Shown: positions 52,005 to 60,350 of the stretch, piece after piece
Position numbering within the stretch: position 1 is the stretch's first letter
Layout of the letters: every line of letters starts with the position of its first letter
Source of the DNA: Burkholderia sp. L27(2015)
GTDB lineage: Bacteria; Pseudomonadota; Gammaproteobacteria; Burkholderiales; Burkholderiaceae
Assembly (NCBI RefSeq): GCF_009765705.1
Contig: NZ_LMUX01000021.1
Span: 1,607,752-1,671,751, forward strand
DNA: 64,000 nt
Reading direction: 5' to 3'
Made by a program: the position numbers and the translations under genes
The notes under the pieces: generated by a model
What the model was told of the DNA's origin: nothing
Databases searched by the model: none
What the model saw: the letters and a program-made list of their open reading frames with translations, nothing else

Positions 52005-54293
52005 ATGAAAGATATCGAACACAACGACGACAACCCGACCCCGTCCATGCAGCACAACGACTCGCGCCGCAACTTCCTGCGCCGCTCGGCAGGAGCCGCC
52101 GGCGCGCTGGCCGCCACCACGATCATGCCGGCGTCGATTCGCAAGGCGCTTGCGATTCCCGCCAACTACCGGTCTGGCACGATCCAGGACATCAAGCACG
52201 TGGTGATCCTGATGCAGGAAAACCGCTCGTTCGACCACTACTTCGGCACACTCAAGGGGGTGCGCGGCTTTGGCGATCGCTTCCCGGTCACGCTGCCTGG
52301 CGGCCAGACGGTGTGGCAGCAGGCGTCGACGGCGCCGGGCGCCAGCCCCGTCAACTTAATCCCGCCGTTTCACCTCAACACAGCGACGATGAACGCGATG
52401 GGCGTCAACGACTGCCCGCACGACTATCCGAGTGGGCAGGCGGCGTGGAGCCAGGGGCAGTTTGGCCACTGGCCGTACTGGAAGTCGCAGTACTCGATGG
52501 GCTATTACGAGCGCGCGGATATCCCGTTCCACTTCGCGCTGGCCGAAGCCTTCACGCTCTGCGACGCGTACCACTGCCAGCTGACGGGGCCGACCGACCC
52601 GAACCGCATCGCGTTCTTCTCGGGGTCGAACTTCAATCCGCAGCTTGCCAGCAGCGGCGTCAACTCGACCGACGGGAACGCCGAAGCGACCAACGTGCGC
52701 TGCTCGGTAGGGGGCACGATCTCGGCCGCGACCCCGCAGTACAAGTACAGCGGTACGGGGTTCACGTGGCCGACGCTGCCGGAACTGCTGCAGCAGGCTG
52801 GCGTCACGTGGAAGATCTACCAGGACCCGAACAACAACTGGAACGGTCTGCTGCACGGTTGCCTCGCGTTCGAAAGCTTCCGCACTGCGCAGCCGGGCTC
52901 GGTCATCTACAACAATGGGATGACCGGCGGCCCCGATTTCCTGACGTCGTTCGCGAACGACGTGCAGAGTGGCGCGCTGCCGCAGGTCTCGTGGATCTTA
53001 CCGACACCGAACGTCTCCGAGCACCCGAGCTACTTCCCGAGCGACGGCGCGAACTTCGTCTCGCAGGTGCTGGACGCGCTGACTGCTAACCCCGAAGTCT
53101 GGAGCCAGACCGCGTTCTTCATCGCCTACGACGAGGAAGACGGGCAATTCGATCACGCTCTGCACCCGGCAGTGCCGTCCTACGACGCGGGCGGCAACGT
53201 GATGGGCGGCTCCACGCTGCCGTTGGCCGGCGAATATTTCGCGACGACGCCGGCACTCTACGCCAACTATCTGGAATCCACTGACACGATCAGCGGTTCC
53301 GTGCGCCCGTGGGGGCTCGGCGGGCGCGTGCCGATGTTCGTCATCTCGCCGTGGAGCGCCGGCGGCTGGGTCAACTCGCAGGTGTTCTCGCATACGTCGA
53401 TGTCGATGTTCCTGGAGAAGCGCTTCGGCATCACGGTGCCGAACGTGAGCCCGTGGAACCGTGCGATCGCCGGTGACCTGACCAGCTGCTTCGACTTCAA
53501 GCGTCCGGACCCCAGCGCGTCCACGTATTCGAGGCTGCCGAGCACGGCCAACACCGCGGCCTTCGACGCCGCGCAGCGAGCGCTGCCGGCTGCCGTCGCA
53601 CCAAGCACGTCCGAGCCGCTGTTCCAGGAGCCAGGCTACCGGCCGTCGCGCGCGCTGCCTTATGAACTGGACACGAGCACGCGTGTCTCCCCGAACGGCG
53701 CGATCGAACTGCTGTTCAAGAACACCGGCAAGCAGGGCGCGGTATTCCACGTCTACGACCAGAACAACCTGGGCACGATCCCGCGGCGCTATACCGTCGA
53801 GGCTGGCAAGCAACTGAAGGACAACCCATGGATCGGTGACGCCAAGGGCAACTACAACCTGTGGGTGTACGGACCGAACGGATTCGTGCGTCAGTTCAGC
53901 GGCAACACGGTCACCGGCGCGCAATTGGAAATGGAGCTCCGCTACGACGCCGAAAGGGGGGCGTTGGACGCGACGTTCACCAACAGCGGCGAGAAAGACG
54001 TGCGGGTCACGCTGACGGACAATGCGTACGCGAGCGCGCACATCCGCCCGCAGACACTGGAGGTGCCGGGCCGCAGATCGGCCGAACACCGTTGGGAAGT
54101 GGCGGATTTCGGCAACTGGTACGACTTCACGGCCACGGCGACGGATTTCACGAGGCGCATCGCGGGCCGAGTCGAGACTGGCCAGCCGAGCATCAGCGAT
54201 CCGGCGATGGGCAACGGTTTTTCTCCCCAGTCCAGGGCCACAACCGTTAGCGATTCAGCGCAGGGGGCAACGTCTGATCGTGAACTAGCGTAA
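52005..54293 (+). CDS. Phosphocholine-specific phospholipase C, Tat-exported
   Basis: About 762 residues from ATG 52005 (51972 is an alternative). A twin-arginine signal (S-R-R-N-F-L-R-R-S-A-G) leads to A-I-P-A-N. The acid-phosphatase/phosphoesterase core begins I-L-M-Q-E-N-R-S-F-D-H-Y-F-G, with H-C-Q-L-T-G-P-T-D-P-N-R and A-Y-D-E-E-D-G-Q-F-D-H later. Two C-terminal DUF756 beta domains follow (E-L-L-F-K-N-T-G-K-Q-G-A-V-F, and T-F-T-N-S-G-E-K-D-V). PlcH/PlcN-type enzymes release phosphocholine from phosphatidylcholine or sphingomyelin. Confidence 0.92.
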   Translation: MKDIEHNDDNPTPSMQHNDSRRNFLRRSAGAAGALAATTIMPASIRKALAIPANYRSGTIQDIKHVVILMQENRSFDHYFGTLKGVRGFGDRFPVTLPGGQTVWQQASTAPGASPVNLIPPFHLNTATMNAMGVNDCPHDYPSGQAAWSQGQFGHWPYWKSQYSMGYYERADIPFHFALAEAFTLCDAYHCQLTGPTDPNRIAFFSGSNFNPQLASSGVNSTDGNAEATNVRCSVGGTISAATPQYKYSGTGFTWPTLPELLQQAGVTWKIYQDPNNNWNGLLHGCLAFESFRTAQPGSVIYNNGMTGGPDFLTSFANDVQSGALPQVSWILPTPNVSEHPSYFPSDGANFVSQVLDALTANPEVWSQTAFFIAYDEEDGQFDHALHPAVPSYDAGGNVMGGSTLPLAGEYFATTPALYANYLESTDTISGSVRPWGLGGRVPMFVISPWSAGGWVNSQVFSHTSMSMFLEKRFGITVPNVSPWNRAIAGDLTSCFDFKRPDPSASTYSRLPSTANTAAFDAAQRALPAAVAPSTSEPLFQEPGYRPSRALPYELDTSTRVSPNGAIELLFKNTGKQGAVFHVYDQNNLGTIPRRYTVEAGKQLKDNPWIGDAKGNYNLWVYGPNGFVRQFSGNTVTGAQLEMELRYDAERGALDATFTNSGEKDVRVTLTDNAYASAHIRPQTLEVPGRRSAEHRWEVADFGNWYDFTATATDFTRRIAGRVETGQPSISDPAMGNGFSPQSRATTVSDSAQGATSDRELA

Positions 54294-54298
54294 AGGCA

Positions 54299-54335
54299 AC
54301 GGCCATCAGCGTGCTGCGAGGTACGTTGATGGCCG
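54299..54335 (+). terminator. Stem-loop after the phospholipase gene
   Basis: GGCCATCAGCGT pairs with ACGTTGATGGCC over 12 positions with one G-U pair. No T-run follows. It is six bases after the phospholipase stop codon and probably ends or stabilises that transcript. Confidence 0.6.
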
Positions 54336-54578
54336 GTGAACAGAGATCACGGCCATTGGATTGGATAGGCACGCATCGCAGTGACGGGTCGGCGGCAGCC
54401 GGCCAGAATCATACATTCGCCATCGGCGATCCGATTTGAGTCAGTGCAGACCAAAAGGAAGCTGGGATAATGAAGCCGTCACGGCACAACTTTCGGGGCT
54501 AATCTGAAGGCGGCGGCGAACCGGAGGTGAGTTATCCCCGAAGAAGTCCAGTATAGTCACTCAACCGACATCCCCGGC

Positions 54579-54776
54579 TTGATCCTTAGCACGGCTCTGT
54601 TTGTCGAATTTCGCTTTGAGCCGCACTATCATCTCGACTGCCATATCGCACTCGTTACGAGCGGAGTGCAACGTCAATCGTTCCATGGGGAATCCCCGTT
54701 GCTCACGCGTGGCGCAATTTTCCCCCTTCGACCCCTCTCATCGAGCGGTGAGCGGAGGGAGTTTCATCCAGCTTAA
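54579..54776 (+). pseudogene. Remnant of an AraC-type sensor domain
   Basis: The frame reads F-E-P-H-Y-H-L-D-C-H-I-A-L-V-T-S-G-V-Q-R, then H-G-E-S-P-L-L-T-R-G-A-I-F, which resembles the cupin-like N-terminal domain of AraC-family regulators (histidine pair, then a G-x-L-x-x-G-x-I turn). The likely continuation (F-D-P-S-H-R-A-V-S-G-G-S-F) is in a second frame, and no HTH part is present. The 285 bases before it hold only the phospholipase stem-loop and no recognisable gene. Confidence 0.5.
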
Positions 54777-54791
54777 TCATTGGAACATGCC

Positions 54792-55400
54792 ATGCTATAT
54801 GAACTCACTACGCTTGCCTGCGCGCCGCTCACTGAGGGGGCTGTGGCCGCTTCAGCGCGCGACTGGATAGCGCAAGGCGCTGGCCGGTTACTGGGCGTTT
54901 GGCGTACCGAAATCGGCGACCTTTTCCAAGTCAAACTGCTACGCCAGTTCGATACCGCAGATGCGCTTGAGGAAGAGCGCCTCCGCGCGCTTATGGCTCC
55001 AGCGCCGTTCGGAATCTCTGATCCCGCTATACGACTGGACATGGAACGCTATGCGCGGTTTCCCTTTTTACCAGAGGTCGAGCCGGCGACGTTCGGAAGC
55101 TTCTACGAGTTCAGGACCTATTTCCTGAAGCCGGGTGGTCTTACGCCGACCCTGAACAGCTGGCGAGACGCCATCGCGCCCGCAGGCGATTACACACGAC
55201 ATCTAGTGGTCAATATGTACGCGTTGGATGGGCCACCACGCATCACACATATCTGGGGATTTTCCAGCTTGGAAGAGCGCGCTGCGCTGCGCACACGCCA
55301 CTACGCCGACGGCCTGTGGCCGCCGAAGAACGCCCCTCAGCAAATCGCGAAAGCGACATCGACGATTTGCATACCGGAACCTTATTCGCCGTTGCGCTGA
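54792..55400 (+). CDS. NIPSNAP-family protein
   Basis: 202 residues with the duplicated NIPSNAP layout: M-L-Y-E-L-T-T-L-A at the start and the second half F-G-S-F-Y-E-F-R-T-Y-F-L-K-P-G. Members are small dimeric alpha/beta-barrel-like proteins, often beside catabolic genes; the reaction is unknown. Start is ATG 54792 or TTG 54780. It follows the AraC-like remnant, which may once have controlled it. Confidence 0.82.
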   Translation: MLYELTTLACAPLTEGAVAASARDWIAQGAGRLLGVWRTEIGDLFQVKLLRQFDTADALEEERLRALMAPAPFGISDPAIRLDMERYARFPFLPEVEPATFGSFYEFRTYFLKPGGLTPTLNSWRDAIAPAGDYTRHLVVNMYALDGPPRITHIWGFSSLEERAALRTRHYADGLWPPKNAPQQIAKATSTICIPEPYSPLR

Positions 55401-55500
55401 AAAAATCAAATGACCCGACCGCGGCTATCATTGCATTGACTGTTTTGATGGCATCGCCCTTGATATACTGGAGCGCCAAATGGCCGAGGGAGTTCGCCCG

Positions 55501-56115
55501 ATGGAACACGTCATCTCCAATGTGGAGCAGCTGGAAGCCATTTACGGCAAGCCGGGCGAGCGTGCGCTCTGGAAGGAGATCGATCATTTGAATGACGACT
55601 ATTGCGCGTTCGTGAAAGCATCGCCGTTCGTCATTCTCGCTTCGATTGGTAGCGAAGGCTCCGACTGCTCGCCCAAGGGCGACCCAGCCGGCTTCGTCAC
55701 TATTCTGGATAAGCGGACGCTTGCCATCCCCGATCGTCCGGGCAACAACCGGATCGACAACCTGCGCAACATCGTCACCGATCCGCGGGTGTCGTTGTTG
55801 TTCCTCATCCCAGGCAATGGCGAAACGCTCCGTGTCAACGGTCTCGCGCATATCTCTACCGATCCTGAACTGCTCACGTCATGCAAAATCAAGGGCAAGT
55901 TGCCGCGCACGGTCATCGTGGTCAGGATCCAGGCTGCCTATTTCCACTGTGCAAAGGCAATCGTACGCTCTGACCTGTGGAACCCGGCGACGCATGTATC
56001 GCGCGACAGTTTGCCGAGTGCCGGTCAAATGCACCGTCGGCTAACTGGGGGCTCGTTTGACAGCGAGACGTATGACCGCCAACTACCTGATCGCACGATT
56101 GCCGAACTTTACTGA
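55501..56115 (+). CDS. Pyridoxamine-phosphate-oxidase-like FMN protein
   Basis: 204 residues from ATG 55501, seven bases after AGGGAG. The split-barrel flavoprotein pattern is seen: F-V-I-L-A-S-I-G-S-E-G-S-D-C-S-P-K-G-D-P-A-G-F, then D-R-P-G-N-N-R-I-D-N-L-R-N-I, P-R-V-S-L-L-F-L-I-P-G and R-V-N-G-L-A. This is the MSMEG_1061-type subgroup of PPOX proteins, which bind FMN or F420 and reduce small organics. Substrate unknown. Confidence 0.85.
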   Translation: MEHVISNVEQLEAIYGKPGERALWKEIDHLNDDYCAFVKASPFVILASIGSEGSDCSPKGDPAGFVTILDKRTLAIPDRPGNNRIDNLRNIVTDPRVSLLFLIPGNGETLRVNGLAHISTDPELLTSCKIKGKLPRTVIVVRIQAAYFHCAKAIVRSDLWNPATHVSRDSLPSAGQMHRRLTGGSFDSETYDRQLPDRTIAELY

Positions 56116-56130
56116 TGGTGATCACGCTAG

Positions 56131-56589
56131 CTACAAGATGAGCTTGTAGCCCTCATGGCTCGCAACGAAGCCAAGTTTTTCATAGAAACGGTGCGCGTCA
56201 GGGCGGGCCTTGTCCGTTGTCAGTTGGACTAATTTGCAACCGCGTAATCTGCACTCGGAGATCGCCCATTCGAACAGCTGCTGGCCTATCCCCGTGCTAC
56301 GGAAGGGCGCAGCGATTCGAACCGCTTCGATCTGCCCGCGCCACGCGCCCCTTCGAGCGACCCCTGGTATGAACGAAATTTGCAGTGTGCCAATCACTGC
56401 TTCTCCATCTATGGCGACTACGAGACGCTGGTTCCGGTCAGCTTCTATTGCTTTAAAAGCGGCAACATACCTTTCGTCCAAGGGTGAGCTAACGGTCTCT
56501 CGTTGGCTGCCAAGCTCATCGTCCACCAACAATGCAACAATTGCAGGTAGGTCCTCAAGTAGCGCCGTTCGGAAAATGATGTGATGCAT
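56131..56589 (-). CDS. GNAT-family N-acetyltransferase
   Basis: 152 residues. Acetyl-CoA loop A-P-F-R-S-T-G-I-G-Q-Q-L-F-E, preceded by I-E-A-V-R-I-A, and the end A-H-R-F-Y-E-K-L-G-F-V-A-S-H. A complete small GNAT, convergent with the PPOX gene 15 bases away. Substrate unknown. Confidence 0.87.
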   Translation of the reverse strand: MHHIIFRTALLEDLPAIVALLVDDELGSQRETVSSPLDERYVAAFKAIEADRNQRLVVAIDGEAVIGTLQISFIPGVARRGAWRGQIEAVRIAAPFRSTGIGQQLFEWAISECRLRGCKLVQLTTDKARPDAHRFYEKLGFVASHEGYKLIL

Positions 56590-56681
56590 GTCTTAACCGT
56601 GAGTAGTGGGGTTTGATCGATAGCGGCCAATGGATACGCAAGCACTCGCAATCGGACTTATGTAGTGTCCCAATGGCTCGA

Positions 56682-57689
56682 TCACGTACCCAGACGAATA
56701 TCGACCACAGTCCGACCGCTCAGCTTGCCAGCCATCAACTGCGCGGCCGCCGCGGGCACATCGCGCAACGCAATCACGCGGGTGAGTTCTGCTAGCTTGC
56801 CTCGATCGAGATCGCTCGCAAGTCGATCCCACGCGGCCTGCCGACGCTCGATTGGACACATGACCGAGTCGATGCCCAACAGCCTCACCCCGCGCAGGAT
56901 AAACGGCGCGACGCTCGCCGGAAAATCCATGCCTTGAGCGAGGCCACACGCCGTCACTACGCCACCGTATTTCATTTGCGCGCAGGCGTTGGCCAGTGTG
57001 TGAGAACCGACCGAATCGATAACCGCGGCCCAGCGTTCCTTTTGCAAAGGCTTACCAGGCGCCGAAATGCTCTCTCGATCAACAATGCTCGCCGCGCCGA
57101 GACGCTTCAGGAACTCTGCCTGCTCCGGCTTGCCCGTCGACGCGACAACGGTGTATCCCCAACTGCTCAATATCGACACCGCGACGCTGCCTACACCGCC
57201 GCTCGCGCCGGTCACGAGTATTTCGCCGTCGCCGGGCTTGACGCCGGCGGTCTCCACGGCGAGACAGGACAACATGGCCGTATAACCCGCCGTGCCGATC
57301 GCCATCGTTTCTGCCGTGGAGAATTCCCGCGGCACCGCGATCAGCCAATCGGCTTTGAGGCGCGCTTTCTCCGCCAGACAACCCCAATGCGTTTCACCAA
57401 GGCCCCACCCGTTGACGAGCACCGTATCGCCAACGCTCCAGCGTGAGTCGGTCGATGCGATGACTTCGCCCGCGCCATCGACCCCGGCTACCATCGGCCA
57501 TCCGCGCACGACCGGGCCGCGGTTCGTAATCGCGAGGGCATCTTTGTAGTTAAGCGTTGAATGAGCGATACGAACAAGCACCTCGCCAGTCGCCAGCGAA
57601 TTCTCGTCTAGCGTCTGGTCGTCAAGTTCAGTCACGTCGGCAGAGAAGCTGTGCTCATCCTTTTGCAAATATAGGGCTGAGAAAGTCAT
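56682..57689 (-). CDS. acuI: Acrylyl-CoA reductase-like MDR oxidoreductase (AcuI/YhdH)
   Basis: 335 residues from ATG 57687-57689. The GroES-like fold begins with L-V-R-I-A-H-S-T-L-N-Y-K-D-A-L-A; the nucleotide motif is G-A-S-G-G-V-G-S-V-A. The zinc ligands of alcohol dehydrogenases are absent, and V-N-G-W-G-L-G-E-T-H-W-G-C is the YhdH/AcuI mark. The family reduces acryloyl-CoA with NADPH. A crotonase-gene relic lies directly upstream. Confidence 0.87.
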   Translation of the reverse strand: MTFSALYLQKDEHSFSADVTELDDQTLDENSLATGEVLVRIAHSTLNYKDALAITNRGPVVRGWPMVAGVDGAGEVIASTDSRWSVGDTVLVNGWGLGETHWGCLAEKARLKADWLIAVPREFSTAETMAIGTAGYTAMLSCLAVETAGVKPGDGEILVTGASGGVGSVAVSILSSWGYTVVASTGKPEQAEFLKRLGAASIVDRESISAPGKPLQKERWAAVIDSVGSHTLANACAQMKYGGVVTACGLAQGMDFPASVAPFILRGVRLLGIDSVMCPIERRQAAWDRLASDLDRGKLAELTRVIALRDVPAAAAQLMAGKLSGRTVVDIRLGT

Positions 57690-57718
57690 GTCTTTTGTCT
57701 CCGTCGCTGGTTGATTGC

Positions 57719-57797
57719 TTATGCTACGCCGGGAAAGACGGGCGTGCGCTTCCGCAAGAATGCTTCGACGCCTTTGCGAGCGTCGGCCTGCGTTTCC
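57719..57797 (-). pseudogene. Remnant: C-terminal end of an enoyl-CoA hydratase
   Basis: The frame reads L-E-T-Q-A-D-A-R-K-G-V-E-A-F-L-R-K-R-T-P-V-F-P-G-V-A then TAA, the usual crotonase-family end (x-D-x-x-E-G-x-x-A-F-x-x-K-R-x-P-x-F). An in-frame stop lies immediately upstream, so only the tail is left. It is 29 bases upstream of the acuI-like gene on the same strand and was probably once its operon partner. Confidence 0.7.
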
Positions 57798-57834
57798 AAT
57801 TAGCACGGTGCGTGATCCCGCAATCGCGATTCCC

Positions 57835-57950
57835 TTACTGAGCGCCGCGCAGGACCTTAGCCATTTCGGTCGTGGGCCCCCAACCTAGCTTCTCATAGAG
57901 CGGCCGCCCCGTCGCCGTCGAATACAAAACCGCATACTGGAGCCGCATCA
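57835..57950 (-). pseudogene. Remnant: C-terminal end of a GNAT acetyltransferase
   Basis: The frame reads L-Y-S-T-A-T-G-R-P-L-Y-E-K-L-G-W-G-P-T-T-E-M-A-K-V-L and ends at TAA. This is a typical GNAT close, but the acetyl-CoA domain is missing upstream, where the LysE region begins. Confidence 0.65.
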
Positions 57951-57983
57951 CCTTGATGCGCGTTGTTGATATCGTATGCGGCG

Positions 57984-58607
57984 TCAGGCTTTGGCGAATG
58001 CGGTCAGCGCTCCTGCGGCGATCAATACGATGCCGGTTGCCCGGCCCGCGGCATTGGCCCATCTACGATTGGTAGCAACCCCCTGGCTCTTCGCGCCGAG
58101 CCACGCATAGAACGAATACGAGCCGAGGTCGAGCACCACGGTGGTCATGCCGAAGATCAGCATTTGAAACCAGATCGGCCGGTGCACGTCAACGAACTGC
58201 GGCAGCAGCGCGACGAAAAAGAGCAGTGCTTTCGGGTTGGACAACTCAATCATCAGGCCCTGGCTCAACGCGCGCGGGCCACTAACTGGCGCGCCTCCTG
58301 CCGGTTTGATGGTCAGCGCGCTCGACCGGTTGAATAGCGCCCGAATGCCGAGATACACGAGATAAGCCACGCCGGCCCATTTCACCGCATTGAACACGGT
58401 GTGGCTCGCGACGACCAGAGCCGCGAGGCCGGTCGCCGACAAGGCGAAGTAAATCGCATTGGCGAGCGCGATGCCAGCGATGGCCCAGTAGCTGCGGCGC
58501 ACTCCCTTGGAAATGCCTTGGGCGACCACGAGGAGGGCTGCGACGCCGGGTGTCAGGCAGACGAGACCCGTCGTTGCGATGAAAAGTAGCCAGATTTTCA
58601 GATGCAT
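57984..58607 (-). CDS. LysE/RhtB-family amino-acid exporter
   Basis: 207 residues with six hydrophobic helices. N-terminal C-L-T-P-G-V-A-A-L-L-V-V-A-Q-G-I-S-K-G and the later S-N-P-K-A-L-L-F-F-V-A-L-L-P-Q-F match the RhtB/LysE signatures. It exports amino acids or derivatives across the inner membrane. It diverges from an Lrp-type regulator 124 bases away, a common regulator/exporter pair. Confidence 0.9.
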   Translation of the reverse strand: MHLKIWLLFIATTGLVCLTPGVAALLVVAQGISKGVRRSYWAIAGIALANAIYFALSATGLAALVVASHTVFNAVKWAGVAYLVYLGIRALFNRSSALTIKPAGGAPVSGPRALSQGLMIELSNPKALLFFVALLPQFVDVHRPIWFQMLIFGMTTVVLDLGSYSFYAWLGAKSQGVATNRRWANAAGRATGIVLIAAGALTAFAKA

Positions 58608-58731
58608 ATCGACACCGCGAAATAGTTAGATTAACTTATAATATATCGCGCTATTACGCGTTTTCTAATAGGCATTCAACGGGGTTTTTCGAGAAAACAC
58701 TATCGTTGATCGGATTTATCGGGGTTTTCCA

Positions 58732-59190
58732 ATGAATACCAAAGTTGACCATCACGACCGAAAAATCCTGGAGCTTTTGCAGCAGGACGCGCGCGTATCT
58801 CATGCGGAAATTGGGCGGCGCGTACACCTCAGCCAGCCTGCTGTGTCTGAGCGAATCAAGCGACTGGAGGCGCAGGGCGTGATCGCAGGCTATCGCGCGT
58901 GGGTCGATCCGGCGAAACTCGGTTACACGATCACCGCAATGGTCCGTGTGCAGACGCAAGCGGGGCGGCCGTATGAAGCGTTTGTGCGGGAGTGCCCTGA
59001 GATCGTCGAATGTCATACGGTGACAGGCGACGATTGCGCGGTGCTGCGCGTGCTGGCGACCGACGTACAGCATTTGCAGCGCATTGTTGATGCACTGAAC
59101 ACATACGGCAGGACCTCGACGGCGATCGTGCTGTCGACGCTGGTTGCGCACAAACCGGTCAGGCCGCCACTACAGGACGAGTCGGTCTAG
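58732..59190 (+). CDS. Lrp/AsnC-family regulator
   Basis: 152 residues: HTH (D-H-H-D-R-K-I-L-E-L-L-Q-Q-D-A-R, then R-V-H-L-S-Q-P-A-V-S-E-R-I-K-R-L-E) and a RAM effector domain ending before A-L-N-T-Y-G-R-T-S-T-A-I-V-L-S. It probably controls the divergent LysE exporter in response to an amino acid. Its stop overlaps the stop of the convergent glycosyltransferase gene in CTAG (59187-59190). Confidence 0.9.
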   Translation: MNTKVDHHDRKILELLQQDARVSHAEIGRRVHLSQPAVSERIKRLEAQGVIAGYRAWVDPAKLGYTITAMVRVQTQAGRPYEAFVRECPEIVECHTVTGDDCAVLRVLATDVQHLQRIVDALNTYGRTSTAIVLSTLVAHKPVRPPLQDESV

Positions 59191-60350
59191 GATTGCCCTT
59201 TTGCAGGTAGTTCTGCCGCCATCGCGGCCATCACGCTGCCCCAATCGCCACGCGACGCCTGACGGAACAGCCGTGTCGCGGGGTACCACGGTGTGTCGTG
59301 ACGCTCGAGCAGCCAGCGCCAGTCCGGCACGAACGGCAGCATGACCCACACCGGGCGCCCCAGCGCACCGGCCAGATGAACCGGCGCGGAATCCACCGAG
59401 ATCAGAAGATCGGCGATGCTGAGAATCGCAGCGGTATCCTCGAAATCGCTGATTTCATCGCTCAACGACACGAGCGACATCCCCGCCGGTGGGTCGCCGG
59501 CCTGAACCTCGGCGGGTCCTTTCTGGATCGACAGGAACGTCACGTCGGGTCGCGCCAACGGTGCGAGTTGGGCCAGTGTCAACGAGCGGTTCACGTCGTT
59601 GAAATGAGTCGGCCGCCCGGCCCACACCAGCGCGACGAGCGGGCGCGGCAGATCCGCGAGCCGCTGCCGCCATTTCGCGACGCGCTGTGGATCGGCCGAC
59701 AGGTAGGGCATCGCGCCGGGCAGATCGGTCAGCTTCAGGCCCATCGCCATCGGCAGGTTCATCATTTCGCAGTGAACGTCGAATGCGGGCGGCAGGCTGC
59801 CGCGCACCACAATTTCGTCGAAGCCTTCGCTGCGTTGTGCAAGCGACAGCGTTTGCGCGTTCACCTCTAGAATTACGCGCGCCCCGCTGCGCGCTTTGGC
59901 CCAGGGCACCATGCGCATGAACTGGAATGTGTCGCCGAAGCCCTGTTCGTCATGAATGAGCAGGGTCTTGCCAGCAATGGCTCGGCCGTCCCAGCGTGGC
60001 CGCTGCACCTTGCGCTCGATGCCCGTCGTGTGCGCGAGGCTGTACCGGTAGTGATATTCGCGCCAGCCGCGATCGAACTCGCCCAGCAGCAACAACGTTT
60101 CCGACAGGTCGAACCGCGTCGAGAAATCGCCAGGCGCGTGCGCTACCAGCATCTCCTGGATGGCGCGTGTTTCCGCGATGCGTCCTTGCGGACGGATCGC
60201 CGCCGCAAGCAGTTTCCACAACGCGAGCGGCCCGCTGCCCGAGGCCAGATGCATGCGCAGCAGCGCCTCGGCCTGCTCGAAGCGTGCGGCCGCAATCAGC
60301 GGCTGGACTTGGCGCTCGATGGCGGGGACATCGGGCATGCTGTTGGACAT
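59187..60350 (-). CDS. TPR and glycosyltransferase-like protein
   Basis: 387 residues from ATG 60348-60350, which shares one base with the stop of the upstream gene (TGATG). Residues 15-100 are TPR-like (A-R-F-E-Q-A-E-A-L-L-R-M-H-L). The rest resembles the ADP-heptose/O-GlcNAc type GT-B half, with A-D-L-L-I-S-V-D-S-A-P-V-H-L-A-G-A-L-G-R-P-V-W as the nucleotide-sugar site. It likely works with the TPR-sulfotransferase encoded just before it. The acceptor is unknown. Confidence 0.82.
   Translation of the reverse strand: MSNSMPDVPAIERQVQPLIAAARFEQAEALLRMHLASGSGPLALWKLLAAAIRPQGRIAETRAIQEMLVAHAPGDFSTRFDLSETLLLLGEFDRGWREYHYRYSLAHTTGIERKVQRPRWDGRAIAGKTLLIHDEQGFGDTFQFMRMVPWAKARSGARVILEVNAQTLSLAQRSEGFDEIVVRGSLPPAFDVHCEMMNLPMAMGLKLTDLPGAMPYLSADPQRVAKWRQRLADLPRPLVALVWAGRPTHFNDVNRSLTLAQLAPLARPDVTFLSIQKGPAEVQAGDPPAGMSLVSLSDEISDFEDTAAILSIADLLISVDSAPVHLAGALGRPVWVMLPFVPDWRWLLERHDTPWYPATRLFRQASRGDWGSVMAAMAAELPAKGQS

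Noticed and set aside
52998-54089. A 363-codon minus-strand open frame
   Set aside because: It is antisense to the phospholipase C gene, whose catalytic and C-terminal domains are clear on the plus strand.
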